Positions 52,839 to 62,863 of a stretch of DNA of 64,000 bases are shown here, in pieces. Within the stretch, counting starts at the first letter, position 1, and every line of letters begins with the position of its first letter. Location of the stretch: positions 401,863-465,862 of the forward strand of contig NZ_AYMU01000020.1 of NCBI RefSeq assembly GCF_000633395.1. The letters are read 5' to 3'. Origin of the DNA: Pseudomonas sp. PH1b (lineage in GTDB: Bacteria; Pseudomonadota; Gammaproteobacteria; Pseudomonadales; Pseudomonadaceae). The notes beneath the pieces were generated by a model. That model had not been told where the DNA came from. It ran no database searches and was given only the letters and a program-made list of their open reading frames with translations. Both the position numbers and the translations under genes were made by a program.

Positions 52839-54761
52839 TCACTGCGATTTCCTGACCCGCAGATACCATTCGGACAGTAGCCGTACCTGTTTGTCTGTGT
52901 AGCCGCGCTCGACCATTCGTGTAACGAAGTCGTTGTGTTTCTGTTGATCCTCTTTGCTGGCCTTGGCATTGAAGCTGATGACTGGCAGCAGGTCCTCGGT
53001 GTTGGAGAACATTTTCTTCTCGATGACCACCCGCAGTTTCTCGTAGCTGAGCCAGGTGGGGTTCTTGCCGTTGTTGTTGGCCCTGGCGCGCAGGACGAAA
53101 TTGACGATCTCGTTGCGGAAGTCTTTCGGGTTGCTGATGCCTGCCGGTTTCTCGATCTTTTCCAGTTCCTCGTTGAGGGCGACGCGGTTGAGAATTTCCC
53201 CGGTTTCCGGATCGCGGTATTCCTGGTCCTGAATCCAGAAATCCGCGTACAGCACATAGCGGTCGAAGATGTTCTGGCCGTACTCGCTGTAGGACTCGAG
53301 GTAGGCAGTCTGGATTTCCTTGCCGATGAACTCGATGTAGCGCGGCGCCAGGTATTCCTTGAGGAAACGCAGGTAGCGCTCGCGGGTTTCCGCCTGGAAC
53401 TGTTCCTGCTCGATCTGCTGTTCCAGTACGTACAGCAGATGCACTGGGTTGGCCGCTACTTCATGGGGGTCGAAGTTGAAGACTTTCGACAGGATCTTGA
53501 AGGCGAAGCGCGTGGACAGGCCGTTCATCCCCTCATCGACACCGGCGCTGTCGCGGTATTCCTGGATCGATTTGGCCTTGGGATCGGTGTCTTTCAGGTT
53601 TTCCCCGTCATAGACCCGCATCTTCGAGTAGATATTGGAGTTTTCCGGCTCCTTGAGGCGCGAGAGCACGGTGAACTGGGCCAGCATCTTCAGGGTGTCG
53701 GGCGCGCAATGGGCCTTGGCCAGGGAACTGTTGAACAGCAGTTTGTCGTAGATCTTCACCTCATCGGTAACCCGCAGGCAGTACGGCACCTTGACGATGT
53801 AGATCCGATCGATGAAGGCTTCGTTGTTCTTGTTGTTGCGGAAGGTGTGCCACTCCGATTCGTTGGAGTGAGCCAGGAGGATGCCGGTGAACGGAATCGC
53901 CCCCAGGCCCTCGGTACTGTTGTAGTTGCCTTCCTGGGTGGCGGTCAGCAGTGGGTGCAGCACCTTGATCGGTGCCTTGAACATCTCGACGAACTCCATC
54001 AGGCCCTGGTTGGCCCGGCACAGCGCCCCGGAGTAGCTGTAGGCGTCGGCGTCGTTTTGCGGGAACTCTTCGAGCTTGCGGATATCCACCTTGCCCACGA
54101 GGGCCGAGATGTCCTGGTTGTTCTCGTCGCCCGGTTCGGTCTTGGCCACGGCGATCTGGTTGAGAATCGATGGATACAGCTTCACTACCCGGAACTGGCT
54201 GATGTCGCCGCCGAATTCCGCCAGGCGCTTGGTGGCCCAGGGCGACATGATGGTGTTGAGGTAGCGCCGGGGGATGCCGAAGTCTTCTTCGAGAATCGCG
54301 CCATCTTCCGTGGCGTTGAACAGGCCCAGTGGCGACTCGAAGACCGGAGACCCCTTGATGGCGTAGAACGGCACTTTCTCGATCAGTTGCTTGAGCTTTT
54401 CAGCCAGGGACGATTTGCCGCCGCCGACCGGGCCCAGCAGGTAGAGGATTTGTTTCTTTTCTTCCAGGCCCTGAGCGGCATGGCGGAAATAGGAGACGAT
54501 CTGGTCGATGCACTCTTCCATGCCATGGAAGTCTTCAAAGGCCGGATAGCGCCGGATTACCTTGTTGGAGAAGATTCGCGACAGCCTCGAGTTGGTCGAG
54601 GTGTCCAGCAGTTCGGGTTCGCCGATGGCCAGTAGCAGGCGCTCGGCGGCCGAGGCATAAGCGCTTCGATCCTTTTTGCACAGTTCCAGGTATTCCTGCA
54701 GCGAAAGCTCTTCCTGGCGTGTGGATTCGAAGCGTTGTTGGAAGTGGCTAAAAATACTCAT
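52839..54761 (-). CDS. prkA: PrkA-type serine protein kinase (YeaG)
   Basis: The 640-residue protein has an N-terminal AAA+ domain with Walker A GPVGGGKSS (110-118) and a C-terminal kinase-like domain. It is the first gene of the prkA-yeaH-spoVR trio seen across proteobacteria. In E. coli YeaG is linked to nitrogen starvation and the general stress response. Direct targets are unknown. Confidence 0.95.
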   Translation of the reverse strand: MSIFSHFQQRFESTRQEELSLQEYLELCKKDRSAYASAAERLLLAIGEPELLDTSTNSRLSRIFSNKVIRRYPAFEDFHGMEECIDQIVSYFRHAAQGLEEKKQILYLLGPVGGGKSSLAEKLKQLIEKVPFYAIKGSPVFESPLGLFNATEDGAILEEDFGIPRRYLNTIMSPWATKRLAEFGGDISQFRVVKLYPSILNQIAVAKTEPGDENNQDISALVGKVDIRKLEEFPQNDADAYSYSGALCRANQGLMEFVEMFKAPIKVLHPLLTATQEGNYNSTEGLGAIPFTGILLAHSNESEWHTFRNNKNNEAFIDRIYIVKVPYCLRVTDEVKIYDKLLFNSSLAKAHCAPDTLKMLAQFTVLSRLKEPENSNIYSKMRVYDGENLKDTDPKAKSIQEYRDSAGVDEGMNGLSTRFAFKILSKVFNFDPHEVAANPVHLLYVLEQQIEQEQFQAETRERYLRFLKEYLAPRYIEFIGKEIQTAYLESYSEYGQNIFDRYVLYADFWIQDQEYRDPETGEILNRVALNEELEKIEKPAGISNPKDFRNEIVNFVLRARANNNGKNPTWLSYEKLRVVIEKKMFSNTEDLLPVISFNAKASKEDQQKHNDFVTRMVERGYTDKQVRLLSEWYLRVRKSQ

Positions 54762-55060
54762 GACGTCACCTCGCTCGATACGTGGAGCCGGCGTCGGATC
54801 AGTCAGTCAAGTGCTGGCATGCAGCTGAGTTTCCAGCTGCTGTTTACCCCCCAGAACACTTCCAAAGCTATCGACCTTGAAAGCTAGTACCGATGACCCG
54901 CACGCCGGTGTACCGGCTCTCCCCTGATTTGGATGGCCTGAGGCTAAGGATAGTTCGGAATCCGGGAGGTCAAGGCGAGATGGGGAATTAGTTGCGCACT
55001 ACCGTTCGTCCGGTGGTGCGTCAGCCCGCGTAGTACGCGGGCTAGAGCTGCTGAAAAAAA
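54762..55060. other. prkA upstream region, no gene
   Basis: The region holds the prkA promoter, which I cannot place with confidence. A stem GCAGCTG / CAGCTGC (54825-54844) lies about 80 bases upstream of prkA. At the glpE end a hairpin AGCCCGCG-TAGTA-CGCGGGCT (55023-55043) is a probable glpE transcript end. No coding frame is supported. Confidence 0.45.
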
Positions 55061-55390
55061 TTATTCGGCGGTGCCTTGGGCGATTTCCGTCGGATAGGTG
55101 CTGCGCCATAGTTCGAAGCCGCCATCGATGCTGTAAACGTCGGAGAAGCCCTGGCTGACCAGGTACGCCGCAGCACTCTGGCTGGAGTTGCCGTGATAGC
55201 AGACCACCAGCAGCGGGGCGTCGAGATCGGCGCCGCGGATGAAGTCGGAGATGGAGTGGTTATCCAGGTGCTGCGAACCGCTGATGTGGCTCAGGGCATA
55301 GGTTTGCGGGTCGCGGATATCGACCACGACCGCACCTTGCTCGCGCAGTGCCTGGGCCTGTTCGGGGGGAATGCGTTTGAATTCGCTCAT
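55061..55390 (-). CDS. glpE: GlpE thiosulfate sulfurtransferase (single-domain rhodanese)
   Basis: The 109-residue cytoplasmic rhodanese has C64 in the active loop CYHGNSS. It transfers sulfane sulfur from thiosulfate to cyanide or thioredoxin in vitro. It is the last gene of the lptD-surA-pdxA-rsmA-apaG-apaH-glpE series, 33 bases after apaH. Confidence 0.94.
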   Translation of the reverse strand: MSEFKRIPPEQAQALREQGAVVVDIRDPQTYALSHISGSQHLDNHSISDFIRGADLDAPLLVVCYHGNSSQSAAAYLVSQGFSDVYSIDGGFELWRSTYPTEIAQGTAE

Positions 55391-55423
55391 GGCGGGCTCC
55401 TGAAGCGTGATGGTCGGCGCGAT

Positions 55424-56293
55424 CTAGCGCTTTGCCGGTAGGGGCAAGGGGGTGGGGGAAGCAGGCGCGATATGGCCCTGTGGGTCGCAATCGCAGGTCA
55501 GGCGTACGCCGGTGTCGACATTCAGCAGCGTCATGGCTCCGCCCCAGACGCAACCGCTGTCCAGGGCGAAAATGCCAGGTTCGTTGCTATGGCCTTCCAG
55601 GGCCGCCCAATGGCCGAAGATGATCTTCAGGTCACGGGTCTTGCGCTCCTTGTGGCTGAACCAGGGCGCGTACCCGGCTGGCGCGGTGTCCAGTCCTTCC
55701 TTGCTCTTGAGGTCGAGCTTGCCCTCACTGGTGCAGAAACGCATGCGAGTGAAATAGTTGGTGATCACCCGCAGGCGCGTCACGCCTTTGAGTTCACTGT
55801 CCCATTTCGCTGGGTCGTTGCCGTACATGCCGTCCAGGAAGGGCTCGAAGAGATTGTCGTCCTGCAGTGCCTCCTCGACTTCGGCGGCGCACTTCAGGGC
55901 CTTCTTCAGGGACCACTGGGGGGCGATGCCGGCGTGCACCAAGGCCAGGTTGCGGGTTTCGTCGTAGTGCATCAGCTTTTGCTGGCGCAACCACTGAAGG
56001 AGTTCCTCGCGGTCCGGGGCTTCGAGGATTTCGCGCAGGGTGTCGGATTTCTTCAGGCGCTCGATGTTGCGCCAGGCCGCCAGCAGATGCAGGTCGTGGT
56101 TGCCCAGCACGCAGACCAGCGAGTCGCGCATTGCGTAGAGATAGCGCAGGGTTTCCAGCGACTGCGGGCCGCGATTGACCAGGTCGCCCACCAGCCACAG
56201 GCGGTCCCGGGCAGGATCGAAGGCTACCTGCTCAAGCAGGCATTGCAGGGGCTCCAGGCAGCCTTGCAGGTCACCGACAGCGTAGGTTGCCAT
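55424..56293 (-). CDS. apaH: Diadenosine tetraphosphatase ApaH
   Basis: The 289-residue symmetrical Ap4A hydrolase splits Ap4A to 2 ADP and, as known for E. coli, also removes Np4 caps from RNA. The metallophosphatase motifs GDLQG, GDLVNRGP and GNHD are intact. Its start shares one base with the apaG stop. Confidence 0.96.
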   Translation of the reverse strand: MATYAVGDLQGCLEPLQCLLEQVAFDPARDRLWLVGDLVNRGPQSLETLRYLYAMRDSLVCVLGNHDLHLLAAWRNIERLKKSDTLREILEAPDREELLQWLRQQKLMHYDETRNLALVHAGIAPQWSLKKALKCAAEVEEALQDDNLFEPFLDGMYGNDPAKWDSELKGVTRLRVITNYFTRMRFCTSEGKLDLKSKEGLDTAPAGYAPWFSHKERKTRDLKIIFGHWAALEGHSNEPGIFALDSGCVWGGAMTLLNVDTGVRLTCDCDPQGHIAPASPTPLPLPAKR

Positions 56294-56673
56294 CAGTGCA
56301 GGGCTCCGGGGACGGCCAGGCGGAACGGGGCAATGATGGCGTCGAACTGCTTGCCGTCTTCTGCGAGCATTTGATAGCTGCCCTGCATGTTGCCGACCCG
56401 GGTGGTCATCACTGTGCCGCTGCTGTAGGTGTGGCTCTTGCCCGCGGCGATCAGCGGTTGCTGGCCGACGACGCCAGCGCCGCGGACCTCTTCCACGTGG
56501 CCGTCACCGTCGGTGATCACCCAGTGTCGGGACAACAGTTTGGCCGGGAGCGAGCCGTTGTTCTGGACGGTGATGGTGTAGGCGAAGGCGAAGCGGTTCT
56601 GCTCGGGTTGCGATTGGTCTGCCAGAAAGCGCGTGACGACGCTGACATCGACCTGATAACGAGGATCGGACAT
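56293..56673 (-). CDS. apaG: ApaG
   Basis: The 126-residue protein has the fibronectin type III-like ApaG fold (FAYTITVQNNG, LLSRHWVITDG, GVVGQQPLI, MQGSYQM). It has a GxGxxG-like loop but no proven enzymatic function. It sits directly ahead of apaH and 122 bases after rsmA. Confidence 0.96.
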   Translation of the reverse strand: MSDPRYQVDVSVVTRFLADQSQPEQNRFAFAYTITVQNNGSLPAKLLSRHWVITDGDGHVEEVRGAGVVGQQPLIAAGKSHTYSSGTVMTTRVGNMQGSYQMLAEDGKQFDAIIAPFRLAVPGALH

Positions 56674-56795
56674 GCAAAAGGCCTTTAAAGCGAAGCGGGG
56701 CGCGGGACAAAGCTGATGGTCGTCAGTCTAGGTCAAGTATCGGGTAGTAAACCAGACATCCCGTCTGGCGTCCTACCCGATCTCGCGTGGGAGGC

Positions 56796-57608
56796 TCAGC
56801 TTGCCTCGGGCTTGACCTGATCTGCCAGCTGATCGGCCAGGCGCACGAAGGCGGCCAGGTCGAGTTGCTCGGGACGCAAGCTGCCATCGACGCCGGCAGC
56901 TTCGATCTCGGCGCTGCTGAGGAGCGCCTTGAGGGTGTTGCGCAAGGTCTTGCGCCGCTGGTTGAAGGCTTCGCGGACGATGCGCTCCAGCAGGCGGTGA
57001 TCCTTGGCCGGGTGTGGCAGTACGGCGTGGGGCACCAGGCGCACGATCGCCGAGTCGACTTTCGGCGGCGGATTGAACGCACCGGGACCGACGTTGAACA
57101 GGTGTTCCACGCGGCAGTGATACTGGACCATGATCGACAGGCGACCCCAGTCACCGCCGCCTGGGCCGGCAGCCAGGCGCTCGACCACTTCCTTTTGCAG
57201 CATGAAGTGCATGTCGCGGATCAGCCCGGCGTTCTGCAGCAGGTGGAAGATCAGCGGGGTCGAGATGTTGTAGGGCAGGTTGCCGACCACCCGCAGGCTG
57301 CCTGGCGCTGCACCCAGTGTGTTGAAGTCGAACTTCAGGGCATCGCCCTGGTGCAGGTTGAAGTTGCTCTTGCCGGCGAACTGCTGATTGAGGATCGGGA
57401 TCAGGTCCTTGTCCAGTTCCACCACGTCCAGCTGGGCGCCGCTGCCCAGCAGGCCTTCGGTCAGGGCGCCCTGGCCCGGGCCGATTTCCAGCATGCGGTC
57501 TTCGGGTTTGGCGTGGATGGACCGCAGGATGCGGTCGATGACGCCGGCGTCGTGCAGGAAGTTCTGGCCGAAGCGCTTGCGCGCCCGGTGTTGGTATTGC
57601 TCGGTCAT
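56796..57608 (-). CDS. rsmA: 16S rRNA (adenine1518/1519-N6) dimethyltransferase RsmA/KsgA
   Basis: The 270-residue SAM enzyme dimethylates two adjacent adenines in 16S helix 45 during late 30S assembly. The motifs LEIGPGQGALT (SAM) and NLPYNIS (target adenine) are intact. It overlaps pdxA by 4 bases. The symbol must not be confused with the RsmA/CsrA RNA-binding protein that RsmY sequesters. Confidence 0.97.
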   Translation of the reverse strand: MTEQYQHRARKRFGQNFLHDAGVIDRILRSIHAKPEDRMLEIGPGQGALTEGLLGSGAQLDVVELDKDLIPILNQQFAGKSNFNLHQGDALKFDFNTLGAAPGSLRVVGNLPYNISTPLIFHLLQNAGLIRDMHFMLQKEVVERLAAGPGGGDWGRLSIMVQYHCRVEHLFNVGPGAFNPPPKVDSAIVRLVPHAVLPHPAKDHRLLERIVREAFNQRRKTLRNTLKALLSSAEIEAAGVDGSLRPEQLDLAAFVRLADQLADQVKPEAS

Positions 57609-58594
57609 ATACGGTTCTCGGCCATCTGGTAGGCGGTTTCCAGGGCGACCTGCAGGCTGCCGGTGTCGATCTTGCCGCTGCCGGCCAGATCCAGGGCGGT
57701 GCCGTGGTCGACGGAAGTGCGGATGATCGGCAAGCCGAGCGTCACGTTGACGGCCGCGCCGAAGCCTTTGTATTTCAGCACAGGCAAGCCTTGGTCGTGG
57801 TACATCGCCAGCACTGCGTCGCAGTGCTCCAGATATTTGGGGGTAAACAGAGTGTCGGCAGGCAACGGACCGCGCAGGTCCATGCCTTCAGTGCGCAGGC
57901 GCTCTAGGGTAGGTTCGATGATGTCGATTTCTTCACGGCCCAGGTGCCCGCCTTCACCGGCATGGGGGTTGAGCCCGCAGACCAGGATGCGTGGCCGGGC
58001 GATGCCGAACTTGTGTTGCAGGTCGGCATGCAGAATCCGCGTGACTCGCTCCAGGCGCTCGGCGGTGATGGCGTCGGCAATCTCCCGTAGAGGCAGGTGA
58101 GTGGTCACCAGCGCCACGCGCAGGCCGCGGGTGGCCAGCATCATGACCACCTGCTCGGTGCGGGTCAGGTCCGCGAGGAATTCGGTATGCCCGGAAAAGG
58201 CGATCCCGGAATCGTTGATCACGCCTTTGTGCACGGGGGCGGTGATCATGCCGGCGAAGTGCCCATCCAGGCAGCCCTGGCCGGCGCGGGTCAGGGTTTC
58301 CAGGATGAACGCGGCATTGGCCTGGTCCAGCTGGCCGCTGATCACCGGGTTGCCCAAGGGAGTGTCCCAGACATACAGGCTGTTCGCCGGAGCAGGTTCA
58401 GCCGGCAGTTGGTCCAGGGTCACGGGCAGAAGGTCGACCGCCACCCCCAGTTGCGCGGCCCGCTCAAGGAGCAGGTCGCGACTGGTGATGGCAATCAGGG
58501 GATGGGGCTGGGGTTGCGAGGCGAGCAGCAGGCACAGGTCAGGACCTATACCCGCCGGTTCGCCGGGTGTCAGAGCGAAACGTCTGGGTTTCAC
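57605..58594 (-). CDS. pdxA: 4-hydroxythreonine-4-phosphate dehydrogenase PdxA
   Basis: The 329-residue NAD-dependent enzyme acts in vitamin B6 synthesis. The signature LTPGEPAGIGPDL, SGHTEFLA, HLPLREI and MYHDQGLPVLKY with metal-binding histidines are intact. It overlaps surA and rsmA by 4 bases each. Confidence 0.97.
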   Translation of the reverse strand: MKPRRFALTPGEPAGIGPDLCLLLASQPQPHPLIAITSRDLLLERAAQLGVAVDLLPVTLDQLPAEPAPANSLYVWDTPLGNPVISGQLDQANAAFILETLTRAGQGCLDGHFAGMITAPVHKGVINDSGIAFSGHTEFLADLTRTEQVVMMLATRGLRVALVTTHLPLREIADAITAERLERVTRILHADLQHKFGIARPRILVCGLNPHAGEGGHLGREEIDIIEPTLERLRTEGMDLRGPLPADTLFTPKYLEHCDAVLAMYHDQGLPVLKYKGFGAAVNVTLGLPIIRTSVDHGTALDLAGSGKIDTGSLQVALETAYQMAENRI

Positions 58595-59913
58595 TGTGCG
58601 GCCTGTTCAGCGCCGGGCAGCTTGATTTCGACGTAGGCCTCGTCACGGATCTGCCGCAACCAGGTCTGCAGTTCTTCGTCGTACTTGCGGTTACGCAGGA
58701 CGGTCATGGCTTGCTGTTCGCGGGCCTGGCTGGTGCTGTCGGTGGCGCGACGGCCAAGGACTTCCAGTACGTGCCAGCCGTAAGGGCTCTTGAAGGGCTT
58801 GGACAGTTGACCTTGTGGGGTCTTGGCCATCACTTCGCGGAATTCCGGCACCAGGGCGTTCGGGTCGATCCAGTTAAGGTCGCCGCCATTGAGAGCGGAG
58901 CCCGGGTCTTCCGAGTAGCTTTTCGCCAGTTCGGCAAAGTCTTCGCCGGCTTCGATGCGATCGTAGAGCTTCTGCGCCAGGCGCTTGGTCTCTTCTTCGC
59001 TGCGAATTTCGCTTGGCTTGATCAGGATGTGACGCACGTGCACTTCGTCACGCACCTGATTGCCGCCGCCACGCTTGTCCAGCAGCTTGAGGATGATGAA
59101 GCCGCCTGGGGTACGGGCTGGTTGGGTGATGTCGCCCACGGCCATGGCGCTCAGTTCACGATCGAACGGAGGGGGCAGTTGAGCCGCTTTGCGCCAGCCC
59201 ATGTCGCCGCCTTCCAGAGCGTTGTCGCTGCCGGAACGAGCGATTGCCAGCTGGGCGAAGTCCGCACCCTGCTTGAGCTGCTGGTACACCTCCATGGCCT
59301 GGCGGGCAGCACTCTGAATGGCTTCGGAGTTGGCGCTTTCCGGGGTCGGGATCAGGATGTTGGCCAGGTGCAGTTCTTCGGAGAGCTGCATCTTGCCCAA
59401 GTCCGAGGCCAGGAAGTTCTTCACTTCCTGTTCCGATACCTGGATGCGTTCGGCCACACGGCGCTGACGCACGCGGCTGATGATCATCTCGCGGCGAACC
59501 TGGTCACGGGCGTCCTCATAAGAGAGACCGTCGTGGGCCAGAGCGGCGCGGAATTGCTCGATGCTCATGCTGTTGCGCTGGGCAATGGTGCCGATCGCCT
59601 GGTTCAGTTCTTCATCGGTGATGCGGATGCCGGAGCGTTCGCCAATCTGCAGTTGCAGGTTTTCAACGATCAGGCGTTCCAGAACCTGTTGCTCCAGGAC
59701 GCTGGTAGGCGGCACGCCACCGCCACGCTTGGCGATGGTTTGCTGGACTTCGTGAACCCGCTGGTCCAACTGGCTCTGCATGACCACGTCGTTGTCGACG
59801 ATGGCCACCACTTTGTCGATGGACTGTACCGCGGCGCTGGCCGCAGTACTCAGGAACAGCGCGCCCAGCATCAGCGGGCGCAGACAATCAGAAAGCTTGG
59901 TCTTCACGTTCAC
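58591..59913 (-). CDS. surA: Periplasmic chaperone and PPIase SurA
   Basis: The 440-residue protein has a signal peptide (cleavage near A24-S25-A26, before AVQSIDKV), an N-terminal chaperone domain, two parvulin PPIase domains (about 175-275 and 288-386) and a C-terminal helix. It escorts outer-membrane proteins, including LptD, to the Bam complex. Its 5' end overlaps lptD by 26 bases, coupling chaperone and client. Confidence 0.96.
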   Translation of the reverse strand: MNVKTKLSDCLRPLMLGALFLSTAASAAVQSIDKVVAIVDNDVVMQSQLDQRVHEVQQTIAKRGGGVPPTSVLEQQVLERLIVENLQLQIGERSGIRITDEELNQAIGTIAQRNSMSIEQFRAALAHDGLSYEDARDQVRREMIISRVRQRRVAERIQVSEQEVKNFLASDLGKMQLSEELHLANILIPTPESANSEAIQSAARQAMEVYQQLKQGADFAQLAIARSGSDNALEGGDMGWRKAAQLPPPFDRELSAMAVGDITQPARTPGGFIILKLLDKRGGGNQVRDEVHVRHILIKPSEIRSEEETKRLAQKLYDRIEAGEDFAELAKSYSEDPGSALNGGDLNWIDPNALVPEFREVMAKTPQGQLSKPFKSPYGWHVLEVLGRRATDSTSQAREQQAMTVLRNRKYDEELQTWLRQIRDEAYVEIKLPGAEQAAQ

Positions 59914-62710
59914 GATAACCTTGGATGCCTTTGTCGAGGAAGCTCTCTACTTTGGTGCCCATGACGCCACCGAGACCCTTCAGAACAATTTGGAGGAAGA
60001 TGCCGCGGTCGCCTTTCTCGTTCTCCGGAGCGTTCTGACTGAACTCGTCATACTTGACCCAGTAACGGCTGATCAGGCGCAGTTTCCAGCAGCAGTTGTC
60101 GTATTCGAAACCACCGAAGGCCTCGAGCGTGCGGTTACGGTTGTAGTCGTACTGCCACCGGCTGATGGCGTTCCATTGCGGCACGATCGGCCAGATCACC
60201 GAGAAGTCATGCTGCTGGATCTTGTAGTAGTCCTTCACGTAACCAGGTTGGCCCGGAGTGCCGTAGTCGCCACCCATTTTCCAGGTACCACTGTTCTGGT
60301 CGTAGCGGATCTGGTCGTTGCGATAGCGATAGCCGACGTTGACCACCTTGTTCGGGTTGTCTTCAGGTTGGTAGTGGAGCATGGCGCTGCCGGAGCGCGG
60401 GCTGTGGCTGTCCGGGTCCCAGTTGTAGTCGGCAGTGGTGCGCCAGTCGCGGTTGTAGCGGTATTCGTATTCAAGAGCGTACGGCGAGACGTTGGAGGTC
60501 GCGTCGGCACGGGTCCGGTAGTCGATGCCCGGCAGTTGGACGGTGCGGTCCTTGAAGTACAGGGCCTGGCCGACACTGATGCGCTGGCGCTGGAAGCCGT
60601 TGTCTTCGATCCAGCGGCTGGTGACACCCAGGGACAGCTTGTTCTCGTCGCCGACGCGGTCGGAGCCGGAGAAGCGGTTGTCACGGAACAGCGAGGCATA
60701 GTTGAAGGTTGGCTCGCCGGTATCGAATACCGGGATGTCTTTCTGATCCTCTTCAGGAACGTAGAGGTAGAACGCGCGCGGTTCCAGGGTCTGGCGGTAG
60801 TTCTTGCCAAACCATTGGGTATTGCGGTCGAAGTACAGGCCACCGTCGAGGCTGGCGATTGGTACGCCACGGTTCTGCGAGCTCTTGAACGATTCGCCCA
60901 GAGCTGCCGAGTTATTACGATTGGTGAGCAGGTCTGATTTACCTTTGCCGTCCAGGTCGAGGTTGTATTGGGTGTACATGTACTTCAAGGACGGCGTCAG
61001 GAAACCGTAGCTCCAGTTCAGCGGCAGGCTGACACCAGGCTTGAGATTCAGACGATCACCATTCGAACGGGCCAGGCCCGCGACGTTGGTATCCAGGCGG
61101 GGAGTGCCGAATGTCCCGTCAGAGTTGAAAGGACCGCCATCTTTGTCGGTATAGTTTCCGTTCAGCAGATCCCGATCAAAGCGCACCAGCTCGGTTTCAT
61201 AGGTGAAATCCAGGCCTTGCGGGTGGTACGGCAGCGAGCCGTTGAAGGTGATCTGCGGCAGTTTGTTGTACGGCGTGATGTTGGATACGGTGGCCAGCTC
61301 ATACGCCTGCATATTGAGGCGTGCAGTATAGTTGTCGCCACGATAGGTCACGGCGCCCTGCTGGTTGACGTAGTCAGTGGACTTCACACCGATCTGGTCG
61401 GTTTGCAGATCCTGGAAGTAGTACGGGTCGCTGATCTTGGTGTAGTCGACCTCGGTCATCAGGCGCGAATCAAGCCCTCCCTTGTGCTGCCAGTTGAGCA
61501 TGTAGCGGGTTTTTTCGTAGTCGGTCTGCTTACTGCGGTCGGTGTCGTCGTCGTTGAGATACGCGGCGCCGAACTGACCTTCGCTGCTCTTGGTCAGGTA
61601 GCGGAACTCGCCTTCCATCAACAGGCCGCGCTTGGCCATGTAACGCGGGTACAACGTGGCGTCGTAGTTCGGTGCCAGGTTGAAGTAGTACGGCGTGACC
61701 AGCATGAAACCGGTATCGCTGCCGGTGCTGAAGCTCGGCGGCAGGAAGCCGGACTGGCGGCGGTCATCGATCGGGAAGTAGATATACGGGGTGTAGAGCA
61801 CCGGAATATCTTTGACCCGCAAGGTCACGTTGGTGGCGGTACCGAAGCCGGTGGCCGGGTTCAAGGTGATGTTGTTGCCCTTGAGCTGCCAGGCGTTGCT
61901 GTTCGGTTCGCACGTGGTGTACGTACCATCCTTGAGGCGGATGATGGCGTTTTCCGCACGCTTGGCGTACAGCGCGTTACCGCGAACCCGTGACTTGTGC
62001 ATCACGTATTCGGCGTTGTCGACCTTGGCTTCGCCGGTATCGAGCTGCACGTCGGCATGGTCGCCCACCAGCAGCGTGCCATTATCGCGGATGCGTACGT
62101 TGCCGCTCAGCTCGCCGCGGTTCTCGGCCTGGTACAGGTTGGCCTCATCGGCTTCGACCTGCATGCTGCCCTGGCGCATGACCACATCGCCGGCCAGGGT
62201 CGCGACCTGTTCTTCCTGCTGATAACGCGAAGCCTTGGCGCCGATAAAGGTCGGGGCATCACTTTTATTCGTCTTGTCATTCATGCCAGGACGAATTGGT
62301 TCGATATAGGAACCAGAGCAGTAAGGACCGGTCTCGGCCAACTGGGCGGCGGTGAGCTTCTCGCGCGGTACCCAGTCGAGGTGGCTGTAGTCCGTGCTGC
62401 GGGACCGCAGGCCACGGCCCTTGGCCTCGGTCACCAGAACCGGCTTGTCGCCAACGGCCTCACCTGCAGCGCCGCTGTCGGTAGCGGTCGAACCGCTGGA
62501 ACTGACCGAGCTGGCGTCGTGAATCGGGCGCGGAGGCAGTTGGGCTGCGCTGGTTTTAGGCGCACAGGCCCAGCCACCCGAAGCAGAGACTGAGCAGTCA
62601 TACTGTTCCGCGGCGACCACGAAAGAAGTGGCTAGAGGTTGCAGGGCCAGCAAACTGCCGGTAACCAGCAACGGAAATTTTTTACGAAACGCGGGGGATT
62701 TCAATGCCAT
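59888..62710 (-). CDS. lptD: LPS-assembly outer-membrane protein LptD
   Basis: The 940-residue protein inserts LPS into the outer leaflet together with LptE. It has a signal peptide ending near VVAA (31-34), a Ser/Pro-rich spacer, an OstA jellyroll domain (about 160-290) and a 26-strand barrel. Cysteines for the inter-domain disulfides are seen at C39, C49 and the C-terminal pair C873-C874. A group II intron lies about 70 bases upstream of the ATG, so the original promoter may be displaced. Confidence 0.96.
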   Translation of the reverse strand: MALKSPAFRKKFPLLVTGSLLALQPLATSFVVAAEQYDCSVSASGGWACAPKTSAAQLPPRPIHDASSVSSSGSTATDSGAAGEAVGDKPVLVTEAKGRGLRSRSTDYSHLDWVPREKLTAAQLAETGPYCSGSYIEPIRPGMNDKTNKSDAPTFIGAKASRYQQEEQVATLAGDVVMRQGSMQVEADEANLYQAENRGELSGNVRIRDNGTLLVGDHADVQLDTGEAKVDNAEYVMHKSRVRGNALYAKRAENAIIRLKDGTYTTCEPNSNAWQLKGNNITLNPATGFGTATNVTLRVKDIPVLYTPYIYFPIDDRRQSGFLPPSFSTGSDTGFMLVTPYYFNLAPNYDATLYPRYMAKRGLLMEGEFRYLTKSSEGQFGAAYLNDDDTDRSKQTDYEKTRYMLNWQHKGGLDSRLMTEVDYTKISDPYYFQDLQTDQIGVKSTDYVNQQGAVTYRGDNYTARLNMQAYELATVSNITPYNKLPQITFNGSLPYHPQGLDFTYETELVRFDRDLLNGNYTDKDGGPFNSDGTFGTPRLDTNVAGLARSNGDRLNLKPGVSLPLNWSYGFLTPSLKYMYTQYNLDLDGKGKSDLLTNRNNSAALGESFKSSQNRGVPIASLDGGLYFDRNTQWFGKNYRQTLEPRAFYLYVPEEDQKDIPVFDTGEPTFNYASLFRDNRFSGSDRVGDENKLSLGVTSRWIEDNGFQRQRISVGQALYFKDRTVQLPGIDYRTRADATSNVSPYALEYEYRYNRDWRTTADYNWDPDSHSPRSGSAMLHYQPEDNPNKVVNVGYRYRNDQIRYDQNSGTWKMGGDYGTPGQPGYVKDYYKIQQHDFSVIWPIVPQWNAISRWQYDYNRNRTLEAFGGFEYDNCCWKLRLISRYWVKYDEFSQNAPENEKGDRGIFLQIVLKGLGGVMGTKVESFLDKGIQGYREREDQAF

Positions 62711-62822
62711 CTTATTAGTCCGGGCTTCCTGCGTGCCATCTGCCCGCGGTGGTGGGCCGCACGCCTCTCGATGGTCTGAAAGTTGGGTAGGAACAGACCA
62801 TTTCTGGTCTGCTCCCCCCTAA

Positions 62823-62856
62823 AAACCGTACGTGCGCCTTTCAGCGCATACGGCTC
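62823..62856 (-). ncRNA. Group II intron domain V
   Basis: The 34-base catalytic hairpin begins GAGCCGTATGCGCTGAAAGG and ends CGCACGTACGGTTT. It has the two-base bulge and GAAA-type tetraloop of domain V. AGGGGGGAG and the domain VI stem follow, as usual in bacterial introns. Confidence 0.9.
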
Positions 62857-62863
62857 AAGTCTT